DNA of 64,000 nucleotides from OLB6 sp964620125 (GTDB lineage Bacteria; Bacteroidota; Ignavibacteria; Kapaibacteriales; Kapaibacteriaceae): assembly GCA_964620125.1 (NCBI GenBank), contig CAZUGQ010000014.1, positions 1-64,000 of the forward strand, read 5' to 3'. The translations under genes were made by a program, and so were the position numbers. Of the stretch, positions 53,520-62,157 are shown in pieces. The notes beneath the pieces were generated by a model, which saw nothing but the letters and a program-made list of their open reading frames with translations, ran no database searches and was not told the origin of the DNA. How positions within the stretch are numbered: position 1 is the first letter of the stretch; the number at the start of each line of letters is the position of its first letter.

Positions 53520-54689
53520 ATGCACACCGCCAAACTCAAACCCCGTGAACACCACCGGATTCTGGAAGGTCACCTCTGGGTGTTTCGTAATGAACTCTCC
53601 GTAACACCCGACGCCGCCGCTGGAGAAGTGGTTCACGTTTTGTCCTTCGACGAACGACCGCTTGGCATTGGCTTCTACCACCCAACATCACGGATTGCGA
53701 TACGGATGGCAGGGGGCGTTGGCGAAACAGTTGATGTAGAGTATTTCGAACGTCGGTTCCGTCGGGCGCAGGAGCTTCGCAACACCCTTCTTCCGGCCGA
53801 GGAAGCATACCGAGTAGTTTTTGGCGAGGCTGATTTTCTTAGCGGATTGATTGTGGACCGTTTTGCCGACACGCTGGTAGTACAGATGTTTTCGGCAGGA
53901 ATGGATGTACGCCGACACGAGATCTGCGAGGCGCTACGCCGTGTGCTCCCAACGACAACGGGAATCGTTGAGCGTAACTCAATGCCTACACGAGTGAAGG
54001 AAGGTTTGGAATTGCGTGATGGTCTGCTGTGGGGTACCGTACCCGACAGGATACCTTTCCGTGAGAATGGACTTCGGCTGGAGGTTGACGTAGTAGGTGG
54101 ACAGAAGACGGGCTACTTTCTTGACCAAAAGCTCAACCGTTCATGGGTTGGTGCTCGTGCTGCCGGGATGCGCGTGCTGGACGCCTTCTGCAACGTGGGA
54201 GGGTTTGCCCTCTGTGCGGCGAAAGGAGGTGCCACCAAGGTGTTAGGGGTTGACAGTTCGGCACACGCCATTGAACACGCCAAACACCACGCGCACATCA
54301 ATGAACTGCAGAATGTGGAGTTTCAGACAGGCAATGTTTTTGACGTGCTCAGAGATCATGCAAGTGAAGGAAGAACGTGGGACATGATTATCCTCGATCC
54401 ACCATCGTTTGCGAAAACACGGTCTGCCCTGCCTGGGGCACGGTCCGGTTATTCCGAGCTAAACCGGGCCGCACTGAAACTCCTTGAACCGGGCGGACTT
54501 CTTGTAAGTGCTTCATGCACGCAACTCATTCCAGAACATGAGCTTTTGGATATTGTGTACCGCGAAGCAGCACGATTGCGAAAGCCATTGCGTCTTGTGC
54601 ACCGCGGCAATCAGGCCCCCGACCATCCCGTATTATTGGCCATGCCTGAAACGGCGTATCTGAAGTTTTTGGTGTTCGATGTGGCCTAG
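53520..54689 (+). CDS. RlmI-type class I rRNA (cytosine-C5) methyltransferase
   Basis: 389 residues. N-terminal PUA domain (LKPREHHRILEGHLWVFRNEL), middle EEhub-like domain, and a C-terminal SAM-binding domain: VVGGQKTGYFLDQKLNR, VLDAFCNVGGFALCAA, GVDSSAHAIEHAKHHA, and LDPPSFAKTRSAL with SASCTQLI. This layout is that of YccW/RlmI, which makes m5C in 23S rRNA; related proteins modify other sites. No ribosome-binding site is visible before the ATG. Confidence 0.9.
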   Translation: MHTAKLKPREHHRILEGHLWVFRNELSVTPDAAAGEVVHVLSFDERPLGIGFYHPTSRIAIRMAGGVGETVDVEYFERRFRRAQELRNTLLPAEEAYRVVFGEADFLSGLIVDRFADTLVVQMFSAGMDVRRHEICEALRRVLPTTTGIVERNSMPTRVKEGLELRDGLLWGTVPDRIPFRENGLRLEVDVVGGQKTGYFLDQKLNRSWVGARAAGMRVLDAFCNVGGFALCAAKGGATKVLGVDSSAHAIEHAKHHAHINELQNVEFQTGNVFDVLRDHASEGRTWDMIILDPPSFAKTRSALPGARSGYSELNRAALKLLEPGGLLVSASCTQLIPEHELLDIVYREAARLRKPLRLVHRGNQAPDHPVLLAMPETAYLKFLVFDVA

Positions 54690-54811
54690 TTCCCTGCCAA
54701 TGTTTTGCAGTGTTCATTGTCCACATCAACCTGTAACGATTGGCTCGTTCGAACAACGGCCGTACATTGCGTCCGACTACGAGCGGATGTTTCTTTTCAA
54801 CCGAGCGTGGC

Positions 54812-56254
54812 ATGCTAGACTACTTTAGTGACGACGATGCGGGTGATGAGCAGGATGCTCAGAACCTTGATGAAACACTTCAGCGGTTTCGTGAATCTCA
54901 TCGCAGCGGCCAGTGGCAGAATGGTCTGCCAAGCCCCGAGGCCCTCGAGTCCGTTGTCCACTTCTGCCTGGAAACCCAAAAGTTCGAAGATGCTCTCACC
55001 TTTGCTCGCATGTGGCGAGAGAGTGCTCCGTACAGTGCCGATGCCTGGCACAAGATGGGTATCGCTCTTGGCAGCCTAGGCCGATGGCATGATGCCCTGG
55101 AATGTTATACCCGGTCAGCCGAGCTTGACCCGGTTGACGTTGAGATAGCCGTTAACCGTGGCATCGCCTTGGAGCAGCTTGGACGTTTAGACGACGCCAG
55201 CGCCGTGATCGAGCGCGTGTTGGATATGGAGCCCGACAACGCCGATGCCTTGTTCACCAAGGCCATGATACTGGAAAAATGTGCTCGGTTCGACGAAGCC
55301 AAACGGCTGTTTACATACCTGGCACGGCAGGAAGGTTTTGTTCGCGACGCTCTTTTTGAACTGGCCTATTGCCATGAGTCGCTCTTAGAGTTCGACGACG
55401 CCGCTGCCGTGTACGACAAGCTCATCAATCAAGACCCGTACGACGCCAATGCATGGTTCAACAAGGGCGTGATTCTGGGTAAAAAGGGCGCTCATCGGCT
55501 GGCCGTTGCCTGTTACGACATGGCAACGGTGATTAAGGCCGACTTTGTGAATGCCTGGTACAACATGGGCAACGCTCAGGCAGCCTTGGGCAAGATTGAC
55601 GAAGCCATCGAAGCATACCGCATGGCTCATGCCAGTGACCCGCGGGACGTACCGGTGATGCATAACCTTGCCTCGTCACTCGAAGACAGAGGCAACTATG
55701 CCGAGGCAATCGAGATGTTCACCAAGGCACTGGCGATAGAACCTTCGCACATTGCATCCATCTTTGGTAGGGGCACCTGCTACGATGCACTCGAGCAATT
55801 CGATAAGGCCGTGGAAGACTACGAGGCTGCCTTGGATCTTGATCCGAATCAGGGTGATGTGTGGTATGCCAAGGCTGATGCCCTTTACAATGCCAATCGA
55901 CTATCGGAGGCAGTTGGTGCCTACCGAATGGCATTAGAGCTAAACCCGGATGATCTGGAATGCTGGTTCGACTTTGGCTCGAGCATGCTTGAGTCAGGCG
56001 ACGTTATGGAAGCACTCCAAGCCTTTGCTCACTGTGTGGATATCGAACCTGAGTGGGCTGACGGGTATTATGCCATGGCCAAGGCACTATGCGCTGCAGG
56101 GCAGCCAGTTAGTGCCATGCCCTACCTGCAGCGGTCCTTCGCACTAGCCCCTAAGAAGAGGCAGGAATTTGAAACCGATTTTCAAGCCATCGCCGGTCCA
56201 CTCGGCATGGAGTATTTGAGGAATATCATTGACGACAGGAGCACAGACGAGTAA
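54812..56254 (+). CDS. TPR-repeat protein
   Basis: 480 residues from the ATG at 54812 (MLDYFSDDDAGDEQDAQ), which gives an acidic N-terminus; the frame opens earlier, but that part has no features, and no start has a good ribosome site. From about residue 50 to 460 there are roughly a dozen 34-residue tetratricopeptide repeats (AWHKMGIALGSLGRWHDAL, AWFNKGVILGKKGAHRLAV, AWYNMGNAQAALGKIDEAI, VWYAKADALYNANRL). No signal peptide, so probably a cytoplasmic scaffold. Its stop overlaps the bacilliredoxin start (TAATG). Confidence 0.85.
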   Translation: MLDYFSDDDAGDEQDAQNLDETLQRFRESHRSGQWQNGLPSPEALESVVHFCLETQKFEDALTFARMWRESAPYSADAWHKMGIALGSLGRWHDALECYTRSAELDPVDVEIAVNRGIALEQLGRLDDASAVIERVLDMEPDNADALFTKAMILEKCARFDEAKRLFTYLARQEGFVRDALFELAYCHESLLEFDDAAAVYDKLINQDPYDANAWFNKGVILGKKGAHRLAVACYDMATVIKADFVNAWYNMGNAQAALGKIDEAIEAYRMAHASDPRDVPVMHNLASSLEDRGNYAEAIEMFTKALAIEPSHIASIFGRGTCYDALEQFDKAVEDYEAALDLDPNQGDVWYAKADALYNANRLSEAVGAYRMALELNPDDLECWFDFGSSMLESGDVMEALQAFAHCVDIEPEWADGYYAMAKALCAAGQPVSAMPYLQRSFALAPKKRQEFETDFQAIAGPLGMEYLRNIIDDRSTDE

Positions 56255-56673
56255 TGCCGTACGACCCCATGTTGGTAAAACCAATGCGAGAAGAACTCAC
56301 AAGCATTGGAATCAAGGAATTGAGAACTCCGGAAGAAGTAGATGAAGCGTTCGCCAAACCGGGGCTTACGATGGTTGTGGTAAACAGTGTGTGCGGATGT
56401 GCCGCTGGCTCTGCCAGGCCGGGCATCAGAATGGCCTTAGAACATCCGAATCGTCCGGATCATGTTGTAACGGTGTTTGCAGGCCAGGATCTAGAGGCAA
56501 CCGAACGAGCCCGAAGCTATTTCACCGGCATGCCCCCGTCCTCACCGTCGGTAGCAATCCTTCGTGATGGGGAGTTGGTTGCCTTCATGCCGCGGCACCA
56601 CATCGAAGGCCGCATGCCGGAACAGATTGCTTCGGCACTCATCCAAGCCTTCGATTCGCTGGTTGTTGCCTGA
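56254..56673 (+). CDS. BrxA/BrxB-family bacilliredoxin
   Basis: 139 residues, translationally coupled to the TPR gene. YphP/YqiW family: MPYDPMLVKPMREELTSIGI at the start, the C-G-C motif at 47-49 in VNSVCGCAAG, and FMPRHHIEGRMPEQIA near the end. In Firmicutes these proteins remove bacillithiol from oxidised proteins; whether this organism makes bacillithiol cannot be told from the window. Confidence 0.9.
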   Translation: MPYDPMLVKPMREELTSIGIKELRTPEEVDEAFAKPGLTMVVVNSVCGCAAGSARPGIRMALEHPNRPDHVVTVFAGQDLEATERARSYFTGMPPSSPSVAILRDGELVAFMPRHHIEGRMPEQIASALIQAFDSLVVA

Positions 56674-56686
56674 AAGCGGGCAGCTT

Positions 56687-57304
56687 TTAGGAGCTTAGCA
56701 CAACCGTCCACCTATCGAGCTCAGCATTAGCCAAATCATAATTCGGCAGGATTTGGCGCGCCAAACTCCGAAACTCAGCCCCGTGGTTCATGTGTACGAG
56801 GTGGGCAAGTTCGTGGGCAATCACAGCTTGCGAGCAGGCATCAGGCACTCTGATGAGTCGTGTGTTAAGGGTGATATGCCCACTTGCGGAGCACGAGCCC
56901 CAGCGGCGCCGCATCACGCGAAGCCGGAGCGACTGGAATCGAAGTGCGCCCAGACTTAATGCTGGCAGCATAGCATGTATCATCCCGGTGAACACCTCGT
57001 GTGCCTGTTTACGCTCCCATACATCCCGCGCTTGCGGAGCCCCCTCCCAGAATCTTTCCAAGCCCCTGTGATAGAAAGAGTTAGGTCTGGTAAGGGGCGG
57101 AAGGCTTTCGTTGATTGCAGCTACCTGAGCAAGTCGTGCCTCGATCCAGGCAGCTCGATCGCTCAGGAAAGCGTCAATTTCGCGCTGCGGAAAGCGGAGG
57201 GGCGACCGAACAACCAGCTCACCCGTAGGGTGAACTTCGACGGCTATGGTACGCCGACGGCTACGTTTCAGGGTATAGCTATGAACGGTAACCTTTTGAG
57301 ACAT
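56687..57304 (-). CDS. YgjP-like (DUF45) metallopeptidase
   Basis: 205 residues from the ATG at 57304 (MSQKVTVHSYTLKRSRRRT); the frame is open further upstream but runs through the divergent sigma-factor gene. YgjP/WLM family: LKRSRRRTIAVEVHPTGELVVRSP-like N-terminus, LRVMRRRWGSCSASGHITLN, and the zinc motif HELAH in VIAHELAHLVHMNHGAEF. The substrate of the family is unclear. Starts only 19 bases from the divergent sigma-factor start. Confidence 0.88.
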   Translation of the reverse strand: MSQKVTVHSYTLKRSRRRTIAVEVHPTGELVVRSPLRFPQREIDAFLSDRAAWIEARLAQVAAINESLPPLTRPNSFYHRGLERFWEGAPQARDVWERKQAHEVFTGMIHAMLPALSLGALRFQSLRLRVMRRRWGSCSASGHITLNTRLIRVPDACSQAVIAHELAHLVHMNHGAEFRSLARQILPNYDLANAELDRWTVVLSS

Positions 57305-57323
57305 CTCTTGTTGCTCCCCTAGG

Positions 57324-57887
57324 ATGGAGAGAAGACTGAGCGAATATACCGACGCCGAACTCTTCGGCCTGTTCAGCACAGAGCAGGGAGAGGAGGCGTT
57401 TGGTGAGTTGTATGCTCGGTACTCCAGCACCGTGTATGCCTACTGCTTACGAGTGATGGGAGACAGGGACAAGGCCCACGACGTGTTTCAGGACACGTTC
57501 ATGAACTTTTTCCAAAGTGCCAAGCGGCATGCCAAGCTGGACAACGTGAAGGGGTATCTGCTAACGATTAGCCGTAACCTCTGTTTGAACGAAAAGAAAC
57601 GAGCATTCTCTCAGTCGCTCGAGTTCGATGAGTCACTGTACAACCCAGGTATCTCGCGCGAGGCAGAACGCAGCGAAATGATGCAACTCATAGCCATGGC
57701 GCTGGAGTTGTTGCCGCACGACATGCGCGAAGCATTCGTGCTGCGAGAGTACCAAGGGTTGTCCTACAACGAAATCACTACAATCCTTGATATCAAGCTT
57801 GAAACAGCCAAGGTGCGTGTGTTTCGGGCTCGGCAGAAGATCAAGGAGATACTCCAGCCGTATTTGGACGAACTGCACCACACCTAG
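57324..57887 (+). CDS. ECF-type RNA polymerase sigma factor
   Basis: 187 residues. Region 2 at about 25-90 (FGELYARYSSTVYAYCLRVMG, DRDKAHDVFQDTFMNFFQ) and region 4 at about 120-180 (ALELLPHDMREAFVLREYQG, LSYNEITTILDIKLETAKVR, VFRARQKIKEIL). No region 1.1 or 3, so it belongs to the extracytoplasmic-function group. The next gene, 23 bases on, looks like its membrane-bound anti-sigma partner. It starts 19 bases from a divergent peptidase gene, so its promoter must lie within that coding sequence. Confidence 0.93.
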   Translation: MERRLSEYTDAELFGLFSTEQGEEAFGELYARYSSTVYAYCLRVMGDRDKAHDVFQDTFMNFFQSAKRHAKLDNVKGYLLTISRNLCLNEKKRAFSQSLEFDESLYNPGISREAERSEMMQLIAMALELLPHDMREAFVLREYQGLSYNEITTILDIKLETAKVRVFRARQKIKEILQPYLDELHHT

Positions 57888-57910
57888 GAGAACCCTCCAG
57901 GAGGGAGCGT

Positions 57911-59113
57911 ATGGAAAACCAACAAGAACAAATCAACCAATTGCTGGACGGTGAGCTGGATACAATGATGGAGCAATCATTGTATGGAAGGCTTGCCGTG
58001 GATGCCGAGTTGCGGGCCGAAATGCGGGAACAGCTTGCCATGCGGCTTGCCATTCAGGAGGATCGTGCATTACTCGTGCCTCCAGCAGCCCTCACGAACA
58101 ATGTTTTCTCAGGCCTTGGTTTTGCAGCTCCTCTGGCAGGAGCTGCCGCCGGTGCTGCCGGTGGTAGCATGCTTACGCAATGGCTTAGCAGATTGGGTAT
58201 CCCTATTGCAAGTGCATTGGCTGCTACTGGACTCACGATTGCACTTTCTAATGGTGGTGCACCATCATCTTCCCAGGTTGCACAAACAACATCTGTCGTT
58301 GCCGGCCAAACACCTTCGGCTCCGATCCTGCCCGAAAAGATCACCACCGTTAACGAAGTCCCTACCACGCCAACCATGCGTACGGTATACGTAACCGATC
58401 CTCATGTTCGCGAACAGTTGGCACTGCTCGAAGCTGAGAACAACCGACTACGGGCTGAGTTGGCTAACCGACCTACGGTGGAAGTTTCGACGTCGGAAAC
58501 AACGGTGCAGCAACACGAACAACCTCGACTTGCAGAGGTACGACTTGTTCAGGCATACTCACCGCAGAGAACGGCCGACGTCCAGCCGTATGCCGTGCAG
58601 GCATTGCGCACTGCGCCAAGCACTGAATTCCTGCCGGGTGTCTCGCTCCAGGTTCGAGGCTTTTCGCTGAATGCCTTGCAGAGTACACAAGCTCCCGAAC
58701 AGTCGGACTGGTACAGCAATCTAGGATTGAGTTTCCTGTATCGCTTCTCGAACAACCACAGTGCTGGAATTGAGCTGGGCAATGAATCATTCCCCATGAT
58801 CTTTCAAGGTGACCGCAACGGACAGGTTATCCAGTATGAACAATTCCCCACTGCCTTCTGGGTGGGTGCCACATACAGATTTACGGGCAACAGTTTTAGT
58901 GCCTTCCCTGCCGCACCGTACGCTCAGGCAACTCTTGCCGGATCTCAGTTTGGTCCAATAGGACGCGTTGCTGGTGGCATTCAGTATACACCGCTGGGCC
59001 CGGTAAGCTTCTTGCTGGGCGTGGAGGCGGCAAGCCTTGCCTACAGCTTCCAAAACCAGTGGTACTTCTCACCCAAGGTTGGCCTTACCTACGGTATGGC
59101 CGTACGATTCTGA
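57911..59113 (+). CDS. Anti-sigma-like protein fused to an outer-membrane-barrel-like domain
   Basis: 400 residues, with AGGAGGGAGCGT just before the ATG. Residues 1-66 resemble the cytoplasmic N-terminus of membrane anti-sigma factors (NQLLDGELDTMMEQSLYGRL, then AVDAELRAEMREQLAMRLAI) but with no Cys or His, so not a zinc type. Residues about 69-113 are hydrophobic, with a likely membrane helix at 97-113. Residues 114-240 are a Pro/Thr/Ser-rich linker with a coiled coil at 167-188 (REQLALLEAENNRLRAELA). Residues 245-400 alternate like beta strands of a small outer-membrane barrel (NLGLSFLYRF, AGIELGNESF, AFWVGATYRF) and end GLTYGMAVRF with the terminal Phe of a barrel signal. One chain could thus join cytoplasm, inner membrane and outer membrane. 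Confidence 0.78.
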   Translation: MENQQEQINQLLDGELDTMMEQSLYGRLAVDAELRAEMREQLAMRLAIQEDRALLVPPAALTNNVFSGLGFAAPLAGAAAGAAGGSMLTQWLSRLGIPIASALAATGLTIALSNGGAPSSSQVAQTTSVVAGQTPSAPILPEKITTVNEVPTTPTMRTVYVTDPHVREQLALLEAENNRLRAELANRPTVEVSTSETTVQQHEQPRLAEVRLVQAYSPQRTADVQPYAVQALRTAPSTEFLPGVSLQVRGFSLNALQSTQAPEQSDWYSNLGLSFLYRFSNNHSAGIELGNESFPMIFQGDRNGQVIQYEQFPTAFWVGATYRFTGNSFSAFPAAPYAQATLAGSQFGPIGRVAGGIQYTPLGPVSFLLGVEAASLAYSFQNQWYFSPKVGLTYGMAVRF

Positions 59114-59132
59114 TCATCAACATTCTACTCTC

Positions 59133-59693
59133 ATGATACGCTCCCTTTCTTTCGCAACCCTGATTGGTGCCGCGCTCGCGCTCGCGGCATGCCAATCACC
59201 GCTGGATACCGATGTGCCACGCATCGAAACACCTCTTACACCAGCGCCAAAGGTTACCCCATCGTATGTGCAAACGGCATTCACAACTGGCGACCTTCGG
59301 TATGCCATCGTGGGTACCCCAAACATTTCGGTGGATACCTCATCGGAAACCATGCACTTCTGGATTGATCTCCGTATGGAGCAGACCAACCCTGATGCCG
59401 ATACGCTGATCAATGGTTTCTCGTTGAACCTCGATTCCATTGAGGCCACGGGATACCCCGTTCGCTTGGGACAGCAGCAGGGTTCCATCAACATGGACCT
59501 TGGTCGTGGCCCGGAAGACGTGAACTTTGCCGAGGAGATCAACACCGGAACAATACTCATCGAGGAACTGCCGCGCAAAGCTGGCGAACCCCGAACTGTT
59601 GAGATAACCATCCTCATCGAGGGTAACAAGGGTGACCGTGTTCCTGGCTTTGGCGAACAGATGGTTCTGGGCAGACTACGAGTTGAGATTTGA
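59133..59693 (+). CDS. Lipoprotein of unknown function
   Basis: 186 residues from the ATG at 59133 (MIRSLSFATLIGAALALAAC). The LAAC lipobox with Cys20 marks it for lipidation. The mature part is beta-rich (RYAIVGTPNISVDTSSETMH, TVEITILIEGNKGDRVPGFG) with no family I can name. Nineteen bases after the anti-sigma/barrel gene, so probably the third gene of the sigma-factor unit and a possible envelope partner. An AGGGGGCT motif and then a terminator follow. Confidence 0.78.
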   Translation: MIRSLSFATLIGAALALAACQSPLDTDVPRIETPLTPAPKVTPSYVQTAFTTGDLRYAIVGTPNISVDTSSETMHFWIDLRMEQTNPDADTLINGFSLNLDSIEATGYPVRLGQQQGSINMDLGRGPEDVNFAEEINTGTILIEELPRKAGEPRTVEITILIEGNKGDRVPGFGEQMVLGRLRVEI

Positions 59694-59747
59694 TGGTAGG
59701 GGGCTTTTTTTAGATCACCTGTAACTCCGTTGGGTAGGCGGGTTTTT

Positions 59748-59777
59748 AGGGTTGTTCAATCGAAACAACCCTTTTTT
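59748..59777 (+). terminator. Rho-independent terminator before the next gene
   Basis: Perfect 9-bp stem AGGGTTGTT (59748-59756) and AACAACCCT (59764-59772), 7-base loop, then TTTTTT. It ends six bases before the AAGGAGG ribosome site of the gene at 59796, so it ends the sigma-factor unit or acts as an attenuator for the next gene. Confidence 0.85.
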
Positions 59778-59795
59778 ATTTCAAGGAGGACTCGA

Positions 59796-62087
59796 ATGAG
59801 TACCGTAACCCTGTTTCTACGATCTGCCTTACTGCTCGTAGGCCTGTTTGTTGGAGCCACTGCGCTCCAGGCTCAAGATGCCCCCGGTACGCCGGTGGAG
59901 TTTGCTGCAAAGTTGATTGAAACGAACGAAGGTGTTTCCGTCAAGCTCATGTGGATGGCCAACCGAACTGGTGGCGTACCTACACACTTTGACATTTACA
60001 TCGCTGAAGGAGAAACAGACAATCTCGATGAGTTCCAGTTGCTGGACACACTCGAATCCGAGAACTCTTCCAACGGAATGTTCTACTATCAAACCAGAAC
60101 ACTGGAGCCCGGCGTTTACTCCTTCTACATTGTGGCTCGAAACCAGGGTGGCTCCAGTGAACGCTCCGTGATCAAGGTTGTAGAAATCAAAGAACGCGAG
60201 CCCAAACCAGAGAATGGTATTTGGATCGTTTCAAAGCGTGTTGCCGAGACTGAACCCGGTGAACCGTGGGAGTGGGAAGTTGAAATTGAAAAGAAGGGCG
60301 AGTTCACGTCAATCACCTATTCGCTTGATAATGAGCCCGATGGAATGGTCATCGACGAAGAAACTGGGGTGATTTCATGGGAGTCACCTACCGAAGGGCG
60401 CCATGTTTTCCTTATCAAGGTTACTGCAACTCTTGCCAACGGCGAAACCATCACTGTAAAGCAGGAATTTGTATTAGAAGTTGGGGATGATGACGAGCCC
60501 AACAAACCATGCGCCGAAGTTACTGGCACTGTTAAGTCAGAAAATGGCGACGTGATCATGGAAGCAATCGTTACCGCCTGGATGATTAAAGAGGGCGACA
60601 ACAACAACGATGATTGGCATGCCGTTCAAAAGGCATACACGCGGCAAGGCACGTACGTGATGCCGCTGCAGCCTGGCACGTACAAAATCCGCGTGGAAGG
60701 GCCTGGCATTGTTGCTGAATGGTATGAAAACGCTGCTGAACTTGTTGATGCAAAAGACGTGGTGGTGACCTGCGAAAACCCGCGCAGCGTTGTTGACTTT
60801 ATAGTTGAAAAGAAGCCGGAACCAAAGACCTTTGTTGTTACCGGTCAGGTATACGATGCAGAAACGAATGGCGGACTGCACAATGCCTTGGTCATCTTTA
60901 GCCCCCGTAAAACCGAGAACCGTGCGGACTATTATCAGCGCGAGGTCAAGGCCGAAACAAACCATGACGGTTACTACGAGGCTAAGCTTATCGAAGGTGT
61001 TACATACGTTGCAATGTGTATCGCTCGCCCGTCAAACACAGTAAAGTCTGAATACATTCCTGAGTGGTACAACAACACTCACGATGCAACCGAAGCCACA
61101 AGCATTACGCTTACCGCCAACATGGATGGTGTAGACTTCCCGATGGACAAGCGCGAAACCTACGACAATGGTTTTGGTGGCAAGCTTGTTGACAATGAAA
61201 GTGGTGAAGGCATCCCAGGAAAGGTCGTTGCCTATCAACTCACCAACAAGGAAGGTCGCGAAGAAGGTAAGCGCCACGTAGAGTCCGTAGCTACAGACGA
61301 CCAAGGTAACTACACCTTTACGAACCTTGAGCCTGGAACATATATCGTATTCGGAGTACCCATTGAACGTCCATGGGTTCCTGGATGGTATGTGGCTGGC
61401 GAAGCTGCTGCTGAGTCTTGGAAAGATGCAACCCGCATCGATGTTGGCGAGGTAATGCTCACCGTACAACACGACATTCGACTCGTGCAAGCCGAAAAGG
61501 AAAACGGACGTGGCCGTGTGCGCGGGCATTGTTATGATAACCGTGGTGGCGTTGTTGCCAAGGGCGACGGTGGCGTACAAGCGGCCATCCCGGTAGCAGG
61601 TGCACTAGTGATTGCCAAGGATGCAGCAGGTGTGATTGTGGACTTTGCCCTGGCAAACGAAGCTGGCGAGTTCTCGCTTGAAGAGCTTGGTATTGGGAAC
61701 ATCACCGTGACCGCAGACCGTATCGGTTATGATGAGTCCACCAGCGTCCTGTCCATCACCGATCAGCAACTGGATGTTGTTACTTCGTTCGGTATGAACC
61801 CGGTTGTAAGCAGTGTAGAAGTCCCAACGGATCTTGTTGGCACCACATACCATCTGTTCCCCAATCCAGCCACCTCCGCTGCCACGTTAAGCTTCCCAGC
61901 TTCCGGCGCAGCTACAGTGCATGTTGTTGACATGACGGGTACAATCATCTCCACACAATCCGTTCAGGCTAACGGAGGCACGGCCACCCTTCACATCGAA
62001 GCTGCCACCTTCCCAGCTGGCATGCTGATGATTCATGTGAACAATGGCACGGCAAGCTTTGCATTGCCACTACACATCGTTCGCTGA
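59796..62087 (+). CDS. Large secreted protein with regulatory-like beta-sandwich domains and T9SS-type sorting domain
   Basis: 763 residues from the ATG at 59796, with AAGGAGG seven bases upstream; the open frame before it runs through the terminator. Signal peptide (FLRSALLLVGLFVGATA, end near LQAQ). Then a fibronectin-like domain (GVSVKLMWMANRTGGVPTHFDIY), a cadherin/Ig-like segment with DEETGVISWESPTEGRH, several carboxypeptidase-regulatory-like sandwiches (GTYKIRVEGPGIVAEWYENA, DGYYEAKLIEGVTYVAMCIA, NYTFTNLEPGTYIVFG), and a sorting domain from about 685 (HLFPNPATSAATLSF, VHVVDMTGTIIS, ending PLHIVR). Rich in Glu, Asp and Lys. Surface role unknown. Confidence 0.85.
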   Translation: MSTVTLFLRSALLLVGLFVGATALQAQDAPGTPVEFAAKLIETNEGVSVKLMWMANRTGGVPTHFDIYIAEGETDNLDEFQLLDTLESENSSNGMFYYQTRTLEPGVYSFYIVARNQGGSSERSVIKVVEIKEREPKPENGIWIVSKRVAETEPGEPWEWEVEIEKKGEFTSITYSLDNEPDGMVIDEETGVISWESPTEGRHVFLIKVTATLANGETITVKQEFVLEVGDDDEPNKPCAEVTGTVKSENGDVIMEAIVTAWMIKEGDNNNDDWHAVQKAYTRQGTYVMPLQPGTYKIRVEGPGIVAEWYENAAELVDAKDVVVTCENPRSVVDFIVEKKPEPKTFVVTGQVYDAETNGGLHNALVIFSPRKTENRADYYQREVKAETNHDGYYEAKLIEGVTYVAMCIARPSNTVKSEYIPEWYNNTHDATEATSITLTANMDGVDFPMDKRETYDNGFGGKLVDNESGEGIPGKVVAYQLTNKEGREEGKRHVESVATDDQGNYTFTNLEPGTYIVFGVPIERPWVPGWYVAGEAAAESWKDATRIDVGEVMLTVQHDIRLVQAEKENGRGRVRGHCYDNRGGVVAKGDGGVQAAIPVAGALVIAKDAAGVIVDFALANEAGEFSLEELGIGNITVTADRIGYDESTSVLSITDQQLDVVTSFGMNPVVSSVEVPTDLVGTTYHLFPNPATSAATLSFPASGAATVHVVDMTGTIISTQSVQANGGTATLHIEAATFPAGMLMIHVNNGTASFALPLHIVR

Positions 62088-62111
62088 TACACTAACGTTC
62101 AATCATAAGCT

Positions 62112-62149
62112 AGCGGGTCCGGCATACTTTGCCGGACCCGCTTTATTTT
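62112..62149 (+). terminator. Strong Rho-independent terminator
   Basis: 12-bp perfect stem AGCGGGTCCGGC (62112-62123) and GCCGGACCCGCT (62131-62142), 7-base loop, then TTATTTTG. It ends the transcript of the 763-aa gene. The T-run itself is close to the TAnnTTTG promoter element, and the next gene's GTG lies seven bases beyond it. Confidence 0.9.
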
Positions 62150-62157
62150 GGGTTCAC

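Noticed and set aside
57911..59113. The barrel-like part as an artefact of two genes joined by a missed stop
   Set aside because: The frame is open without interruption from a good ribosome site to the end, and no internal start with a ribosome site or leader is visible before the barrel part.
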